Part shown: one piece after another, positions 1-8,471 of the stretch
How the letters are laid out: each line of letters opens with the position of its first letter
How positions within the stretch are numbered: position 1 is the stretch's first letter
DNA from: Denitromonas halophila
GTDB lineage: Bacteria; Pseudomonadota; Gammaproteobacteria; Burkholderiales; Rhodocyclaceae
Assembly: GCF_007625155.1 (NCBI RefSeq)
Contig: NZ_VMNK01000003.1
Coordinates: forward strand, 186,001 to 250,000
DNA: 64,000 nt
Direction of reading: 5' to 3'
Translations under genes and position numbers: made by a program
The notes under the pieces: model-generated
The model's input: only the letters and a program-made list of their open reading frames with translations
Database searches by the model: none
What the model was told of the DNA's origin: nothing

Positions 1-603
1 GTGCTGATGACCCACTTCGCCCGCGCCGACGAGCCCAACGAAGCCGCCACGGCCGATCAGATCGCCACCTTCGACCGCGCCACGGCGAATCTGCCGGGCG
101 AACGCAGTCTGTGCAATTCCGGCGGCATCCTCTGCTGGCCGGCCGGCTATCGTGACTGGGCACGCCCCGGCATCCTGCTCTACGGCGCCGACCCGATGCC
201 GAGTGACGATCACGGCCTCAAGCCCGTGATGACGCTCGAAAGCGCAATCATGAACATCCGTGACCTCGCCCCCGGCGAAGCCCTGGGCTACGGTGGCCGT
301 TTCGTCTCCGACACCCCCACGCGGGTCGGCCTGGTCGCCATGGGTTATGCCGACGGCTATCCGCGCGTGGCGCCCACCGGCACGCCGGTGGCGGTCGACG
401 GCCAGCTCACCCGCGTCATCGGTCGCGTGTCCATGGACATGATGACCGTCGACCTCACCGACCTGCCGGCCGCCCGCATCGGCAGCCGGGTCGAGCTCTG
501 GGGCAACACCGTGCCGATCAATACCGTCGCGCATGCGGCGGGCACCATCGCGTATGAGCTGCTGTGCAACATCAAACGCGTGCGGCGCGACTACATCGGC
601 TGA
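1..603 (+). CDS. alr: alanine racemase, C-terminal part (5' end outside window)
   Basis: PLP-dependent racemase that makes D-alanine from L-alanine for peptidoglycan. Only about the last 200 codons are present; the frame is open at base 1, so the PLP lysine at the N-terminus lies upstream. What is visible is the end of the barrel and the C-terminal beta domain: ARPGILLYG at about residues 54-62, the conserved GYADGYPR stretch carrying the catalytic tyrosine (about 114-121), and GRVSMDMM (about 141-148). The gene stops with TGA at 601-603. The family assignment is secure. The GTG at base 1 is simply the first codon in view, not a start. Confidence 0.93.
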   Translation: MLMTHFARADEPNEAATADQIATFDRATANLPGERSLCNSGGILCWPAGYRDWARPGILLYGADPMPSDDHGLKPVMTLESAIMNIRDLAPGEALGYGGRFVSDTPTRVGLVAMGYADGYPRVAPTGTPVAVDGQLTRVIGRVSMDMMTVDLTDLPAARIGSRVELWGNTVPINTVAHAAGTIAYELLCNIKRVRRDYIG

Positions 604-717
604 TCGCCCTGCGCGCACCGGCGCCACTCGCCGCCGGCCGCGCAGCCGCCTATACTCGGTGAGCCAACACGCCTCGCGGTCGTCCAGTGACGGTCGGGTG
701 CCTTGCCGGAGCCTGCC

Positions 718-1470
718 ATGCGATCTGCTTTTTACGCCGTCCTGCCAGCGCTTTTTGCCACTGCGGCAATGGCGGCCGAACTGCCCAAGGGCGACTGCCT
801 GACCCCGGCCGCCGGGCACGATCTGACCGCCTGTGATTTCACCGGGCGTGATCTGTCGGGGCTGGATCTGAGCGGCGCCCACCTCGACAACGTGCGCTTT
901 ACCGACGCCCGCCTCAACGGCACCCGACTCAACAAGATCACCGCCAAGTGGGCCAACTTTCACGGCGCCCAGCTCAAGGGCGCGCAACTGGCCGACGCCG
1001 ATCTGTTTCATGCCATTTTCGACAAGGCCGACCTGTCCGGTGCCCAGCTTCAGCGCGCCAACCTGTTCGGCGCCAACCTGATCGCCACCCGGGCACCTAA
1101 GGCCGATTTTAGCGGCGCCTTCCTCAAGGATCTGCTGATACCCGAAGCGGACTTGAGCGGTGCCATCCTGCGCGACTGTAATGCCCTGCGCGCCGTGCTC
1201 ACCGACTCCATCCTGATCGGCGCCGACCTGTCCGGCAGCAACTTCACCGGCGCCGATGGCGAATCGGCCGATTTTTCGTCCGCCGTCCTGCACGGCACGC
1301 GTCTCGGCGGCGCCTCGCTGCGCGCGGCTATTTTCCGCGATGCCGACCTCACCGACGCCGACTTCTCGCACGCCACCATCACGCAAGGCGACTTCACCGA
1401 CGCCAAAAACCTGCCGCAGACCGTCACCGACCTGCTGATCGGGCCGCACATCGGCGTGTTCACCCGATAA
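718..1470 (+). CDS. secreted pentapeptide-repeat protein
   Basis: About 250 residues. A Sec signal peptide (MRSAFYAVLPALFATAAMAA) is followed by tandem pentapeptide repeats of the A(D/N)LXX type from about residue 40 to the C-terminus, for example DLSGLDLSGAHLDN and ADLSGAQLQRANLFGANL. Such repeats fold into a right-handed quadrilateral beta helix; no enzymatic motif is visible, so the role is probably structural or protein binding in the periplasm. The ATG at 718 is preferred over an in-frame TTG at 703 because CGGAG sits 6 nt upstream of it and the signal peptide begins there. It is convergent with the HDOD gene. Confidence 0.85.
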   Translation: MRSAFYAVLPALFATAAMAAELPKGDCLTPAAGHDLTACDFTGRDLSGLDLSGAHLDNVRFTDARLNGTRLNKITAKWANFHGAQLKGAQLADADLFHAIFDKADLSGAQLQRANLFGANLIATRAPKADFSGAFLKDLLIPEADLSGAILRDCNALRAVLTDSILIGADLSGSNFTGADGESADFSSAVLHGTRLGGASLRAAIFRDADLTDADFSHATITQGDFTDAKNLPQTVTDLLIGPHIGVFTR

Positions 1471-1533
1471 GCGTCGGGCCAGCGCGTTTTCAGATACTGC
1501 GCGCGGTCAGGACGAGCGCACGAAAAACAGCGC

Positions 1534-2418
1534 TCAGGACAACCCGGCCATCAACGCCTGGTATTCAGCCTCGATCTCGTCGGCCAGCGCAATCAGCTCG
1601 GGATCATTCAATGCCGGATAGCCCTCGGCGGTCGCCTTGCCGCTGGACAACCAGCCAGCCATCCCGCCCGCCAACTGGTTGGCGACGTAAACGACCTCTT
1701 CAAGCGTGCGCACGCCGTAGTCAAGCGCGTGCGGTTGGTCGTGCTCACGCGTGGCCTGGATGATGTGCTCTGGCAGACCGAGCGCGCCCATCAAGGACTC
1801 CCCGATGCTCTCGTGCCACTGGGCGATGAGGTGTCTGACCGAGTCCGGCCGGATGCGCATCTCTTCATATTGCGCCGCACGGTAGAGCATGTAGAACGCG
1901 CCCAGGTCGTGCACCAGCCCGGCCATCATCGCCTCTTCACGATTCACCCGCGTGAGCCGGCCTGCCACCACGCGCGCGGCGGCGGCCGTGCGCAAGGTGT
2001 GCATCCACAAGGCCTTGGGCAACTCACCGAAGCAGACCAGATCCTTGGAACGCAGCAGTTGGTCCATGGCGATCGAGATCGCCAGCGTGCGCGTCGCCTC
2101 CAGGCCAATCCGCATGACGGCGGCGTCTACATCGGTCACGGTGCGGCCGCCCGGATTGTAGGCCACCGAATTGGCCATCCGCAGCAGCTTGACCACCACC
2201 AGCGGCTCCATGCCGATCATCTGCGCGACCTTGCGTACCTGCACATCGGGGTCGCGCAGGGCGTTGCGGATCTTCAGCGCGGCATCGAAACAGGTCGGGA
2301 AGGAAACATCCTTCGCCGACAACTCGCGAGCAATGTCTTCGAGCATGCGAAAACGCTGAGCCGCGAGCGCCGCGTCTTTTTTGTCGATATTCGGATCGTC
2401 GGTGAAATGCTCGGTCAT
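1534..2418 (-). CDS. HDOD-domain signalling protein
   Basis: About 294 residues, soluble. The central part (roughly residues 40-240) matches the HDOD domain, an HD-related fold usually lacking the full metal-binding set and found in regulatory proteins linked to c-di-GMP, chemotaxis or stress signalling. Visible hallmarks are LLRMANSVAYNP, AVMRIGLEATRTLAISI and GLVHDLGAFYMLYRA. No output domain is attached, so partners are unknown. The start MTEHFTDD at 2418 is chosen because upstream in-frame codons encode an arginine-rich unlikely N-terminus. It follows the FmdE-like gene by 73 bp on the same strand and may share its transcript. Confidence 0.8.
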   Translation of the reverse strand: MTEHFTDDPNIDKKDAALAAQRFRMLEDIARELSAKDVSFPTCFDAALKIRNALRDPDVQVRKVAQMIGMEPLVVVKLLRMANSVAYNPGGRTVTDVDAAVMRIGLEATRTLAISIAMDQLLRSKDLVCFGELPKALWMHTLRTAAAARVVAGRLTRVNREEAMMAGLVHDLGAFYMLYRAAQYEEMRIRPDSVRHLIAQWHESIGESLMGALGLPEHIIQATREHDQPHALDYGVRTLEEVVYVANQLAGGMAGWLSSGKATAEGYPALNDPELIALADEIEAEYQALMAGLS

Positions 2419-2491
2419 GGTCCTTGCCGCTTGCTGCCACCTGCGGGGCGACATCCTCTCATACCCGCTTGAACTGCGCGCACTGACGCGC

Positions 2492-3094
2492 TCAGGCCGC
2501 GACTGACACCACCGCCGGATCATCGCCATGATCGATCAGGATCGCGCGCACCCGGGCCTGCCACAAGGCACCGAAGGTCGCCGTCTCCTGCGGCGAGGCC
2601 TGGCCCGACAGCACCCGCGACATCAGCGGCCGCATCGCCGGGTCGGCCGGCACGCCGCTGGCGTCGTAGCGCACCGACACTTTCTCGCCGGTATCGCACC
2701 GGGTCAGCGCCAGCGCGTGCGCCACCGGCTGCGAAAAATGCAGCAGATTGCGCCGGTCGAACTGGCCCGCCAGCCCATGAAATCCACTGCGCTCGGTGGC
2801 GCCGGTAATGAAGGACAGCACATTCGCGATCACCCCGGTCACGCCCTCATCCACCGACGCGGGCAAATCCACCCGCACATCGCCACGCACCGGTAGCGCA
2901 TCGCCGTAAAGCGCCTGCAAGCCCGTGCGCGCCATGAGGTAAGCGCCGGCCACGGTGGGGCAGGAATGGCCGGCCAGCTTAACCACCTCACGGTAACCAA
3001 TGTCGTACACGCCGTCATCAAACGCCCCCAGCAAGGCGGCCAGCGGGTCGCGCAGACGGATGGGTGCGACCTGATCAAAAAAATCTGCGGACAT
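2492..3094 (-). CDS. FmdE-like (formylmethanofuran dehydrogenase subunit E family) protein
   Basis: About 200 residues. The segment KLAGHSCPTVAGAYLMARTG near residues 45-65 resembles the FmdE signature, in which GHxCP is followed by a glycine-rich helix; the Cys and His may bind a metal. FmdE proteins outside methanogens have no settled function, and nothing else of a methanofuran pathway is present, so the name describes only the fold. The ATG at 3094 has a strong GAGGGGGG ribosome site a few bases upstream; an ATG 18 nt earlier lacks one. It is probably first in a two-gene unit with the HDOD gene and divergent from the cytochrome c operon. Confidence 0.6.
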   Translation of the reverse strand: MSADFFDQVAPIRLRDPLAALLGAFDDGVYDIGYREVVKLAGHSCPTVAGAYLMARTGLQALYGDALPVRGDVRVDLPASVDEGVTGVIANVLSFITGATERSGFHGLAGQFDRRNLLHFSQPVAHALALTRCDTGEKVSVRYDASGVPADPAMRPLMSRVLSGQASPQETATFGALWQARVRAILIDHGDDPAVVSVAA

Positions 3095-3268
3095 GAACCC
3101 CCCTCGTTTCATTTCAAAAAAGCCTCACACGCGCCCCCCCGGACGCCGCCAAATGTTACGCCTGTGAGGCCGGTATCGCCCGCCAACCTCAGTCTCACTT
3201 GCGCTGCGTCAAACCGTCGCGCAGCGCGGGCGGCGATACTTCAGCCATCCCTGATTTGTCGGTTTGCC

Positions 3269-3940
3269 ATGGTCACTCGTCTCTTTCGCTCTGCCCTGCT
3301 CGCCCTCTGCCTGCCTGCGCTCGCGTTCGCGGACGAGCCCAATCTCGACAACGGTCGTGAAGTCAACGGCACCTGTGCGGCTTGCCATGGCGAAAACGGC
3401 CAGGGCGGCAAACAGGGCGAATACCCGCGCATTGCCGGCCAGAGCGCCAAGTTCATCGAGTTCACGCTCAAGAGCTTTCGCGCCCGCGAGCGCATCAACC
3501 TGCCAATGTTCCCCTACACGCAAGAGCGCGAACTGCCCGACGAGGACATCCGCGACATCGCCGCCTACCTGGCCGCCATCGAGCTGCCGACCCGGCCACC
3601 GAAGTTCAAGGACACCGACGACGCGCTGACCCGCCTCACCGCCATGCAAAAGGTGATGCTCATCCCGCGCGTCGAGGGCGACATCGCCGCCGGCAAAACG
3701 CTTTATGAATCCCGCTGCACCACCTGCCATGGTGACGACGCCCGCGGCAAGCGGCTGGTGCCCATGCTCGCCGGTCAGTACAGCAGCTACCTCATGCGTC
3801 AGATGCAGAGCTTCCAAGCGGGCGAGCGCCCGCACGACGAAGAAAAGCCCGGCGAGGGCGTGCTCAAGGGCCTCAAGGAAGCCGAGCTGCAAAACATGCT
3901 GGCCTATTTCACCACCCTCCAGAACATCGAGGACAAGTAA
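3269..3940 (+). CDS. dihaem cytochrome c4-like protein
   Basis: 223 residues with a Sec signal peptide (MVTRLFRSALLALCLPALAFA) and two CXXCH haem sites: CAACH at 36-40 and CTTCH at 150-154. The two halves repeat the cytochrome c4 layout, including the PRIAGQ / PMLAGQ segments after each haem; Met80 (NLPMFPY) is a likely axial ligand. A periplasmic electron carrier is expected, feeding oxidases or denitrification reductases. The stop overlaps the ATG of the next gene (TAATG), and a Sco gene follows, so the context suggests a role near copper-containing terminal oxidoreductases. The open frame extends further upstream, but the signal peptide fixes this start. Confidence 0.88.
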   Translation: MVTRLFRSALLALCLPALAFADEPNLDNGREVNGTCAACHGENGQGGKQGEYPRIAGQSAKFIEFTLKSFRARERINLPMFPYTQERELPDEDIRDIAAYLAAIELPTRPPKFKDTDDALTRLTAMQKVMLIPRVEGDIAAGKTLYESRCTTCHGDDARGKRLVPMLAGQYSSYLMRQMQSFQAGERPHDEEKPGEGVLKGLKEAELQNMLAYFTTLQNIEDK

Positions 3941-4281
3941 TGAAAACCACTCTGCACGTCGCCATTCTGCTCGCGCTATCGGCCCTGTTTGCCATCACAC
4001 CGGCACGTGCTGCCGATGTCGGCAACGAGCTGATCACCGAGCTGGGCGCAGCCAATGGCGTGGCCCTGGCCTGCAAGCACACCACCAACATGTCAGCCAT
4101 CAAGGTCGTCATGATCCACACCGTACCCAAGACCCGCGCCAACGGCGAAGTGTTCGAGGCCGCCACCAATGAGGCCTTCCTCGGCCAGAGCGGCGAGCCC
4201 TGCCCCTCCGAGACCGAGCTGTCGCAGCGCGTGCATGGCATCGACACCCGCCTCAAGGCTCACTTCAAGTCGCAGGGCTGA
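3940..4281 (+). CDS. small periplasmic protein of unknown function
   Basis: 113 residues: a Sec signal peptide ending near ARAA (residue 25) and an exported domain of about 88 residues. I do not recognise a family. It carries two cysteines, Cys45 (LACKH) and Cys88 (EPCPSE), which could form one disulfide or bind a metal, plus several methionines and histidines around them (TTNMSAIKVVMIH). It is overlapped by both neighbours (TAATG with the cytochrome, TGATG with the Sco gene), so all three are translated together. That placement suggests a helper in cytochrome or copper handling; this is inference only. Confidence 0.7.
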   Translation: MKTTLHVAILLALSALFAITPARAADVGNELITELGAANGVALACKHTTNMSAIKVVMIHTVPKTRANGEVFEAATNEAFLGQSGEPCPSETELSQRVHGIDTRLKAHFKSQG

Positions 4282-4874
4282 TGCGCCTCCGCCCCCTGTT
4301 CGCCGCAGCGCTGCTGGCGCTGGCCAGCCTGGGCGCCGCCGCGGCCGCACCGGACGACGACGCCCAGCCCCTGCGCCCGCGCTACCTGCTGATGGACGCC
4401 AAGGGCCGCGCGGTCACCAACGAAACCTTTCCCGAGCAATTTCAGCTCATCAGCTTCGGCTACACCTTCTGCCCCGATGTGTGCCCCACCACGCTGGCCG
4501 AAGTCGCCGACGTCATGAAGCAACTCGGGCCGCTGGCCGAGCGGGTGCAGCCGGTGTTCATCACTGTCGACCCGGTGCGCGACACCCCGGTCAACCTGCA
4601 GCAGTACGCCGACTTCTTCGATCCGCGCATCATCGGCCTCTCCGGCTCGCCGGCGCTGGTCGCCAAGGTGGCGCAGAACTACAAGGTGCGCTACGAGATC
4701 GTGCGCGAGCCCGATGCCGCGCCCGACGCCTACACCGTCGACCACTCAGCCGGCATGTACGTCCTCGCCCCGGGCGGCAGCTTCGTCAAGAAATTTGCCT
4801 TCGGCACCCCCGTCAGCCAGATCGTCGACGACCTGCGCCAGCTCATCGAACAGGCCCCCGCACCGCGCCCATGA
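4281..4874 (+). CDS. SCO1/SenC family copper chaperone / thiol protein
   Basis: 197 residues with an N-terminal signal or anchor. The thioredoxin-like fold shows the Sco metal motif CPDVC (Cys64 and Cys68) and the distant copper-ligand histidine His155 (TVDHSAGMY), with ITVDPVRDTP typical of the family. Sco proteins deliver copper to, or reduce the cysteines of, CuA sites in cytochrome c oxidase; in this window NosZ also has a CuA site, so either could be the client. It ends a three-gene operon with a cytochrome c4-like protein and a small periplasmic protein. All key residues are present. Confidence 0.9.
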   Translation: MRLRPLFAAALLALASLGAAAAAPDDDAQPLRPRYLLMDAKGRAVTNETFPEQFQLISFGYTFCPDVCPTTLAEVADVMKQLGPLAERVQPVFITVDPVRDTPVNLQQYADFFDPRIIGLSGSPALVAKVAQNYKVRYEIVREPDAAPDAYTVDHSAGMYVLAPGGSFVKKFAFGTPVSQIVDDLRQLIEQAPAPRP

Positions 4875-4953
4875 GCCGGCGCGCGTTACAATCGGCCCGA
4901 ACGCGCGGCCAAATGGCCGTGCCCGGCCACCGAACCGAAACACACCCGCGCCC

Positions 4954-5694
4954 ATGACCGCACCCCTGGACGACACCTTCGGCTATCAGAACGTCGCCCC
5001 TGCCGAGCGGCAGCGACGCATCCGCCACGTCTTCAACGCCGTGGCCGGCCGCTACGACCTGATGAACGACATGATGAGCTTCGGCATCCACCGCCTGTGG
5101 AAGCGTCGCTTCGTGCGTGATCTGCCGCGCGACGGACTCATCGTCGACCTGGCCGGCGGCACCGGCGATGTCGCCCGCCTGATGGCCGGCGAACCCGGCC
5201 GCACCCTGGTGGTGTGCGACCCCAGCCTGGCCATGATGCAGGCCGGCAGCGCCCGCGCCGATGCGCCGGCGCTGCGCTGGCTCGGCGGCGAAGCCGAACG
5301 CCTGCCCTTTGCCGATGGCAGCGTGCAGGCGCTCACCGTCGCCTTCGGCCTGCGCAACACCACCCACCTGGCCGCCGCACTGGCCGAGATCCACCGCGTG
5401 CTGGCACCGGGCGGGCAGTTCGCCTGCCTCGAGTTCTCGCGCCCGCAGTGGTGGCTCAAACCCTTCTACGACGCCTACTCTTTCCTCGTCATCCCGCGCC
5501 TCGGCGCCTGGGTGGCCAAGGCGCCGGAAGCCTATCAATACCTGGTCGAATCCATTCGCCGCTTCCCCGACCAGCGCGCCTTCGCGCAGATGGTGACCGA
5601 GGCCGGCTTTGGCGAGGTGCGCTGGCGCAATGTGTCCTTCGGCATCGCCTGCATCCACACCGGCCGCAAGCCCAAGACGGAGGGCGCAGCATGA
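4954..5694 (+). CDS. ubiE: ubiquinone/menaquinone biosynthesis C-methyltransferase UbiE
   Basis: 246 residues, the usual family length. SAM-dependent C-methylation of the benzoquinol or naphthoquinol ring is the expected reaction. The UbiE/COQ5 signature YDLMNDMMSFGIHRLWK lies at 34-50, the SAM-binding loop VDLAGGTGD at 64-72 (AGGTG where many enzymes have a similar glycine-rich loop), and RVLAPGGQFACLEFS at 148-162. The start is set by alignment of the N-terminus FGYQNVAPAER with family members. The last codon overlaps the next start as ATGA, coupling it to the MenA-like gene. Confidence 0.93.
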   Translation: MTAPLDDTFGYQNVAPAERQRRIRHVFNAVAGRYDLMNDMMSFGIHRLWKRRFVRDLPRDGLIVDLAGGTGDVARLMAGEPGRTLVVCDPSLAMMQAGSARADAPALRWLGGEAERLPFADGSVQALTVAFGLRNTTHLAAALAEIHRVLAPGGQFACLEFSRPQWWLKPFYDAYSFLVIPRLGAWVAKAPEAYQYLVESIRRFPDQRAFAQMVTEAGFGEVRWRNVSFGIACIHTGRKPKTEGAA

Positions 5695-6605
5695 ACCTGC
5701 GCTCCGGCACCGGCATGGCCGACACCGGCCGACGCGGTCTCAAGCTCGGTCTGTGGTGGATGGCCATCCGGCCTCGCACCCTGTCCTTGTCCGCCATTCC
5801 GGTGGTCGCCGGCAGCGCGCTGGCCTGGCACGAAGGCGCCAGCGTCGTTTGGCTGCCGCTGATCGTCGCCCTGCTCTGCGCCCTGCTCATCCAGGCCGGC
5901 ACCAACCTGTTCAACGACGTCGGCGACGCCCTGCGCGGCAACGACGGACCGACCCGACTCGGCCCCGCGCGGGTCACCGCCTCCGGCCTCGCCACGCCCG
6001 GCCAGGTGCGCCGCGCCGCGCTGGCCACGTTTCTGGCCGCGCTGCTCGGTGGCATCTACCTGGTGGTGGTTGGCGGCTGGCCGATCCTTGCCATCGGGCT
6101 GGCCTCGCTGGCTGCCGGCTGGGCCTACTCCGGCGGGCCACGGCCGCTGTCCTACACCGCCTGGGGCGAAGTCTTCGTGATGCTGTTTTTCGGGCTGGTC
6201 GCCGTCGCCGGCAGCCACTATCTGCAAAGCAGCGGGTTCACCGTGTCCGCGCTGTGGCTTGGCCTGGCGTTGGGTTGCCACGCGGCAGCGGTGCTGTTGG
6301 TCAACAACGTGCGCGACCTCGAAGCCGACCGCCGCGCCGGTCGCCGCACCCTGGCCTCTGTGCTCGGCACCGGGCCCGCCCGTGGCCTCTACGCCGTCCT
6401 CATGCTGGCGCCGTTTCCGTTGCTCGCCCAGCAACTTGGCGTGATCGGCGTCGGCGCCGCCTGGCTGGCCCTGCCGGTGTGCCTGTGGCTGGCGCTGCGT
6501 TTCCGCCACCAGCCACCGGGCGCGCAGATGAACCACCACCTGGCACGCACCGCGCAGGCCCAACTGTTGCTCGGCGCGCTGCTGAGCATCGCGCTGCTGT
6601 GGTAA
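5691..6605 (+). CDS. menA: 1,4-dihydroxy-2-naphthoate polyprenyltransferase (MenA-like)
   Basis: 304 residues, a UbiA-superfamily integral membrane prenyltransferase with about eight to nine hydrophobic helices. The opening RPRTLSLSAIPVVAGSALAW and the first Asp-rich motif NLFNDVGD at 72-79 match MenA; the second motif is NNVRDLEAD at 205-213. It would attach the isoprenoid tail to dihydroxynaphthoate, giving demethylmenaquinone that UbiE can methylate. Both genes overlap by ATGA. Many Betaproteobacteria rely on ubiquinone, so this pair suggests a low-potential naphthoquinone pool that could feed Nap and Nos, but the rest of the men or mqn pathway is not in view. Confidence 0.83.
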   Translation: MNLRSGTGMADTGRRGLKLGLWWMAIRPRTLSLSAIPVVAGSALAWHEGASVVWLPLIVALLCALLIQAGTNLFNDVGDALRGNDGPTRLGPARVTASGLATPGQVRRAALATFLAALLGGIYLVVVGGWPILAIGLASLAAGWAYSGGPRPLSYTAWGEVFVMLFFGLVAVAGSHYLQSSGFTVSALWLGLALGCHAAAVLLVNNVRDLEADRRAGRRTLASVLGTGPARGLYAVLMLAPFPLLAQQLGVIGVGAAWLALPVCLWLALRFRHQPPGAQMNHHLARTAQAQLLLGALLSIALLW

Positions 6606-6621
6606 ACCGGACCCACCGACC

Positions 6622-7476
6622 ATGATCAAGATCCTGCTGCCCCTGGGCCTCGCCTTCATCATGTTCAGCCTCGGGCTGGGCCTGAAACTGGCCGATTTCC
6701 GCCGGGTGATGACCCGCCCCGACGCGATCGCCCTCGGCCTGCTGGCGCAGATCCTGCTGCTGCCGCTGACCGCCTGGCTGATCGCCACCGGCCTGAATCT
6801 GGCGCCGGAAGCCGCTGTCGGGCTGATGATCCTCGCTGCCTGCCCCGGCGGCGTCACGGCCGGCATGGTGACGCATCTGGCACGCGGCGAAACTGCCTTG
6901 TCAATCAGCCTGACCGCACTGACCAGCATCGCCGCCTTCATCTCGGTGCCACTGATCGTCGGCATCAGCCTGACCCACTTCATGGGCGAATCGGCGACCG
7001 TGCAACTGCCCCTCGGCCAGACCGTCGGCGGCCTGTTTCTGATCACGCTGCTGCCGGTCACCCTCGGCCTGTGGCTGAACGAAACCGAACGCATCGGCGT
7101 ACGTCACACCGTCGTGATTCACCGCGTCGCCACCGGGCTGTTTCTGCTGATCGTGCTGTTCACCTTCGCCAGCCAGTGGCCGGCGATGGCCAAGCACTTC
7201 CCCAGCGTAGGGCCGGCCGCCTTGCTGCTCAACCTGATCACCATGGCCACGGGCGCTGCCTTGGGCGCGCTGGTGCGGCTCGACAGCGCCGGCCGCGTCG
7301 CACTCTCCATGGAGTGCGGCATGCAGAACAGCGCGCTCGGCATCACCCTCGCCGTCAGCCTGCTGGCCGCCCCGGCGCTGGCGGTACCGGCGGTGATCTA
7401 CGCCTTTTTGATGAACATCACCGCCTTTGCGGTGATCGCCGTCCGCCGCGCACGACATCAGCCGGTCGCAGGCTAA
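6622..7476 (+). CDS. bile acid:sodium symporter (BASS) family transporter
   Basis: 284 residues, almost entirely hydrophobic, with nine to ten predicted membrane helices. The family hallmark ECGMQNSALG (about residues 230-239) and ACPGGVTAGMVTHLARGETALS (crossing helix region, about 73-94) are present. BASS proteins move organic anions such as bile salts, pantoate or keto acids with sodium; the natural substrate here cannot be told from sequence. It starts 16 bp after menA and may be co-transcribed with it. Its stop overlaps the stop of the convergent EamA gene by four bases. Confidence 0.87.
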   Translation: MIKILLPLGLAFIMFSLGLGLKLADFRRVMTRPDAIALGLLAQILLLPLTAWLIATGLNLAPEAAVGLMILAACPGGVTAGMVTHLARGETALSISLTALTSIAAFISVPLIVGISLTHFMGESATVQLPLGQTVGGLFLITLLPVTLGLWLNETERIGVRHTVVIHRVATGLFLLIVLFTFASQWPAMAKHFPSVGPAALLLNLITMATGAALGALVRLDSAGRVALSMECGMQNSALGITLAVSLLAAPALAVPAVIYAFLMNITAFAVIAVRRARHQPVAG

Positions 7477-8336
7477 GCCAGGCCGAGCAAGACCACGCCG
7501 GCCACCATCAGGCCGGCGCCGGCCAGCCGCGACGCACTCACCGCCTCGCGCAAAACCCGTGCCCCGATCAGCACGCCAATCAGCATCGACACCTCACGCA
7601 CCGGCGCCACATAGCTCAAGGGCGCCATCGTCATCGCCTGCAACACCAGCAGATAGGCAGCAGGCGAGAGCACGCCGATCATCAGAATATGACGCAGGTT
7701 CCGCCGAACCTCCGCACGAAAGATCGTGCGCCGGGCCAGCATCTGTGGCGCCAGGAACACCGTGCGCACCATCAGGCCGAGGCTGTAATACAAGATCACC
7801 GGCACGCCAATCGCCTTGACCGCCCAAGCGTCGATCAAGGTGTAGCCCGCGATGCACACGCCGGTCATCAGCCCCCAGTGAATGCCGGGCAACAAGCCGG
7901 GCGAGGCCACCACCGTGCGCACCACGCCGCCGATCAGAAACAAACCGGCCAGCACCGCGCCAATGCCCAGCCAGCCAACAAGCGACGGGTTTTCGCCAAA
8001 CCACAGCATGGCGCCGAGCACCGCAAACATCGGCCCGCTACCGCGCGCCACCGGGTACACCACCGAAAACTCACCGACCCGATAGCCGCGCAGCAGCACC
8101 AGGTTGTAGACGATATGCACCACCGCGCTGGTCGAAATCGCCAGCCAGGCGTGCGCGCCGAGCACCTGCGGCAAGTCCAGCCACAGCCAGGCGGCGACCG
8201 GCGCCGTGACCAGCACGCTGACCATATTGAAGGCCCAGACAAACACCACCCCACCCGCCGCCCGCTTGGCCGACAGGTTCCACACGGCATGCAACACCGC
8301 GCCGGCAATCACTAGCATCAGGGCTTCCAGGCTCAC
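7473..8336 (-). CDS. EamA/DMT-superfamily transporter
   Basis: 287 residues arranged as two EamA repeats of about five helices each, typical of ten-helix drug/metabolite exporters. The N-terminal half has GAVLHAVWNLSAKRA and the second half GIHWGLMTGVCIAGYTLIDAWAVK. The substrate is unknown; relatives export amino acids or metabolites. The GTG at 8336 is preferred because AGGTGG lies 7 nt upstream, over an in-frame TTG at 8360. It stands alone on this strand, convergent with the BASS gene and divergent from the ATP-grasp gene. Confidence 0.83.
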   Translation of the reverse strand: MSLEALMLVIAGAVLHAVWNLSAKRAAGGVVFVWAFNMVSVLVTAPVAAWLWLDLPQVLGAHAWLAISTSAVVHIVYNLVLLRGYRVGEFSVVYPVARGSGPMFAVLGAMLWFGENPSLVGWLGIGAVLAGLFLIGGVVRTVVASPGLLPGIHWGLMTGVCIAGYTLIDAWAVKAIGVPVILYYSLGLMVRTVFLAPQMLARRTIFRAEVRRNLRHILMIGVLSPAAYLLVLQAMTMAPLSYVAPVREVSMLIGVLIGARVLREAVSASRLAGAGLMVAGVVLLGLA

Positions 8337-8471
8337 GGCAACGCCACCTTTGCGCGTCAAGATAGTCTTTCGACATGATGCAGCCTGGCGGCCCAGCGCG
8401 CCAGCCTCAACGCGGCAAGCGCCCGGGCAAGCGGATAGAATGCCGCCTTTGCGCTACCACCCCGCCCGACC

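Noticed and set aside
3122-3170. Inverted repeat GCCTCACA ... TGTGAGGC between the FmdE-like and cytochrome genes
   Set aside because: Arms are 8 bp but 33 bases apart and the sequence between is a C-rich run; not strong enough to call an operator or terminator.
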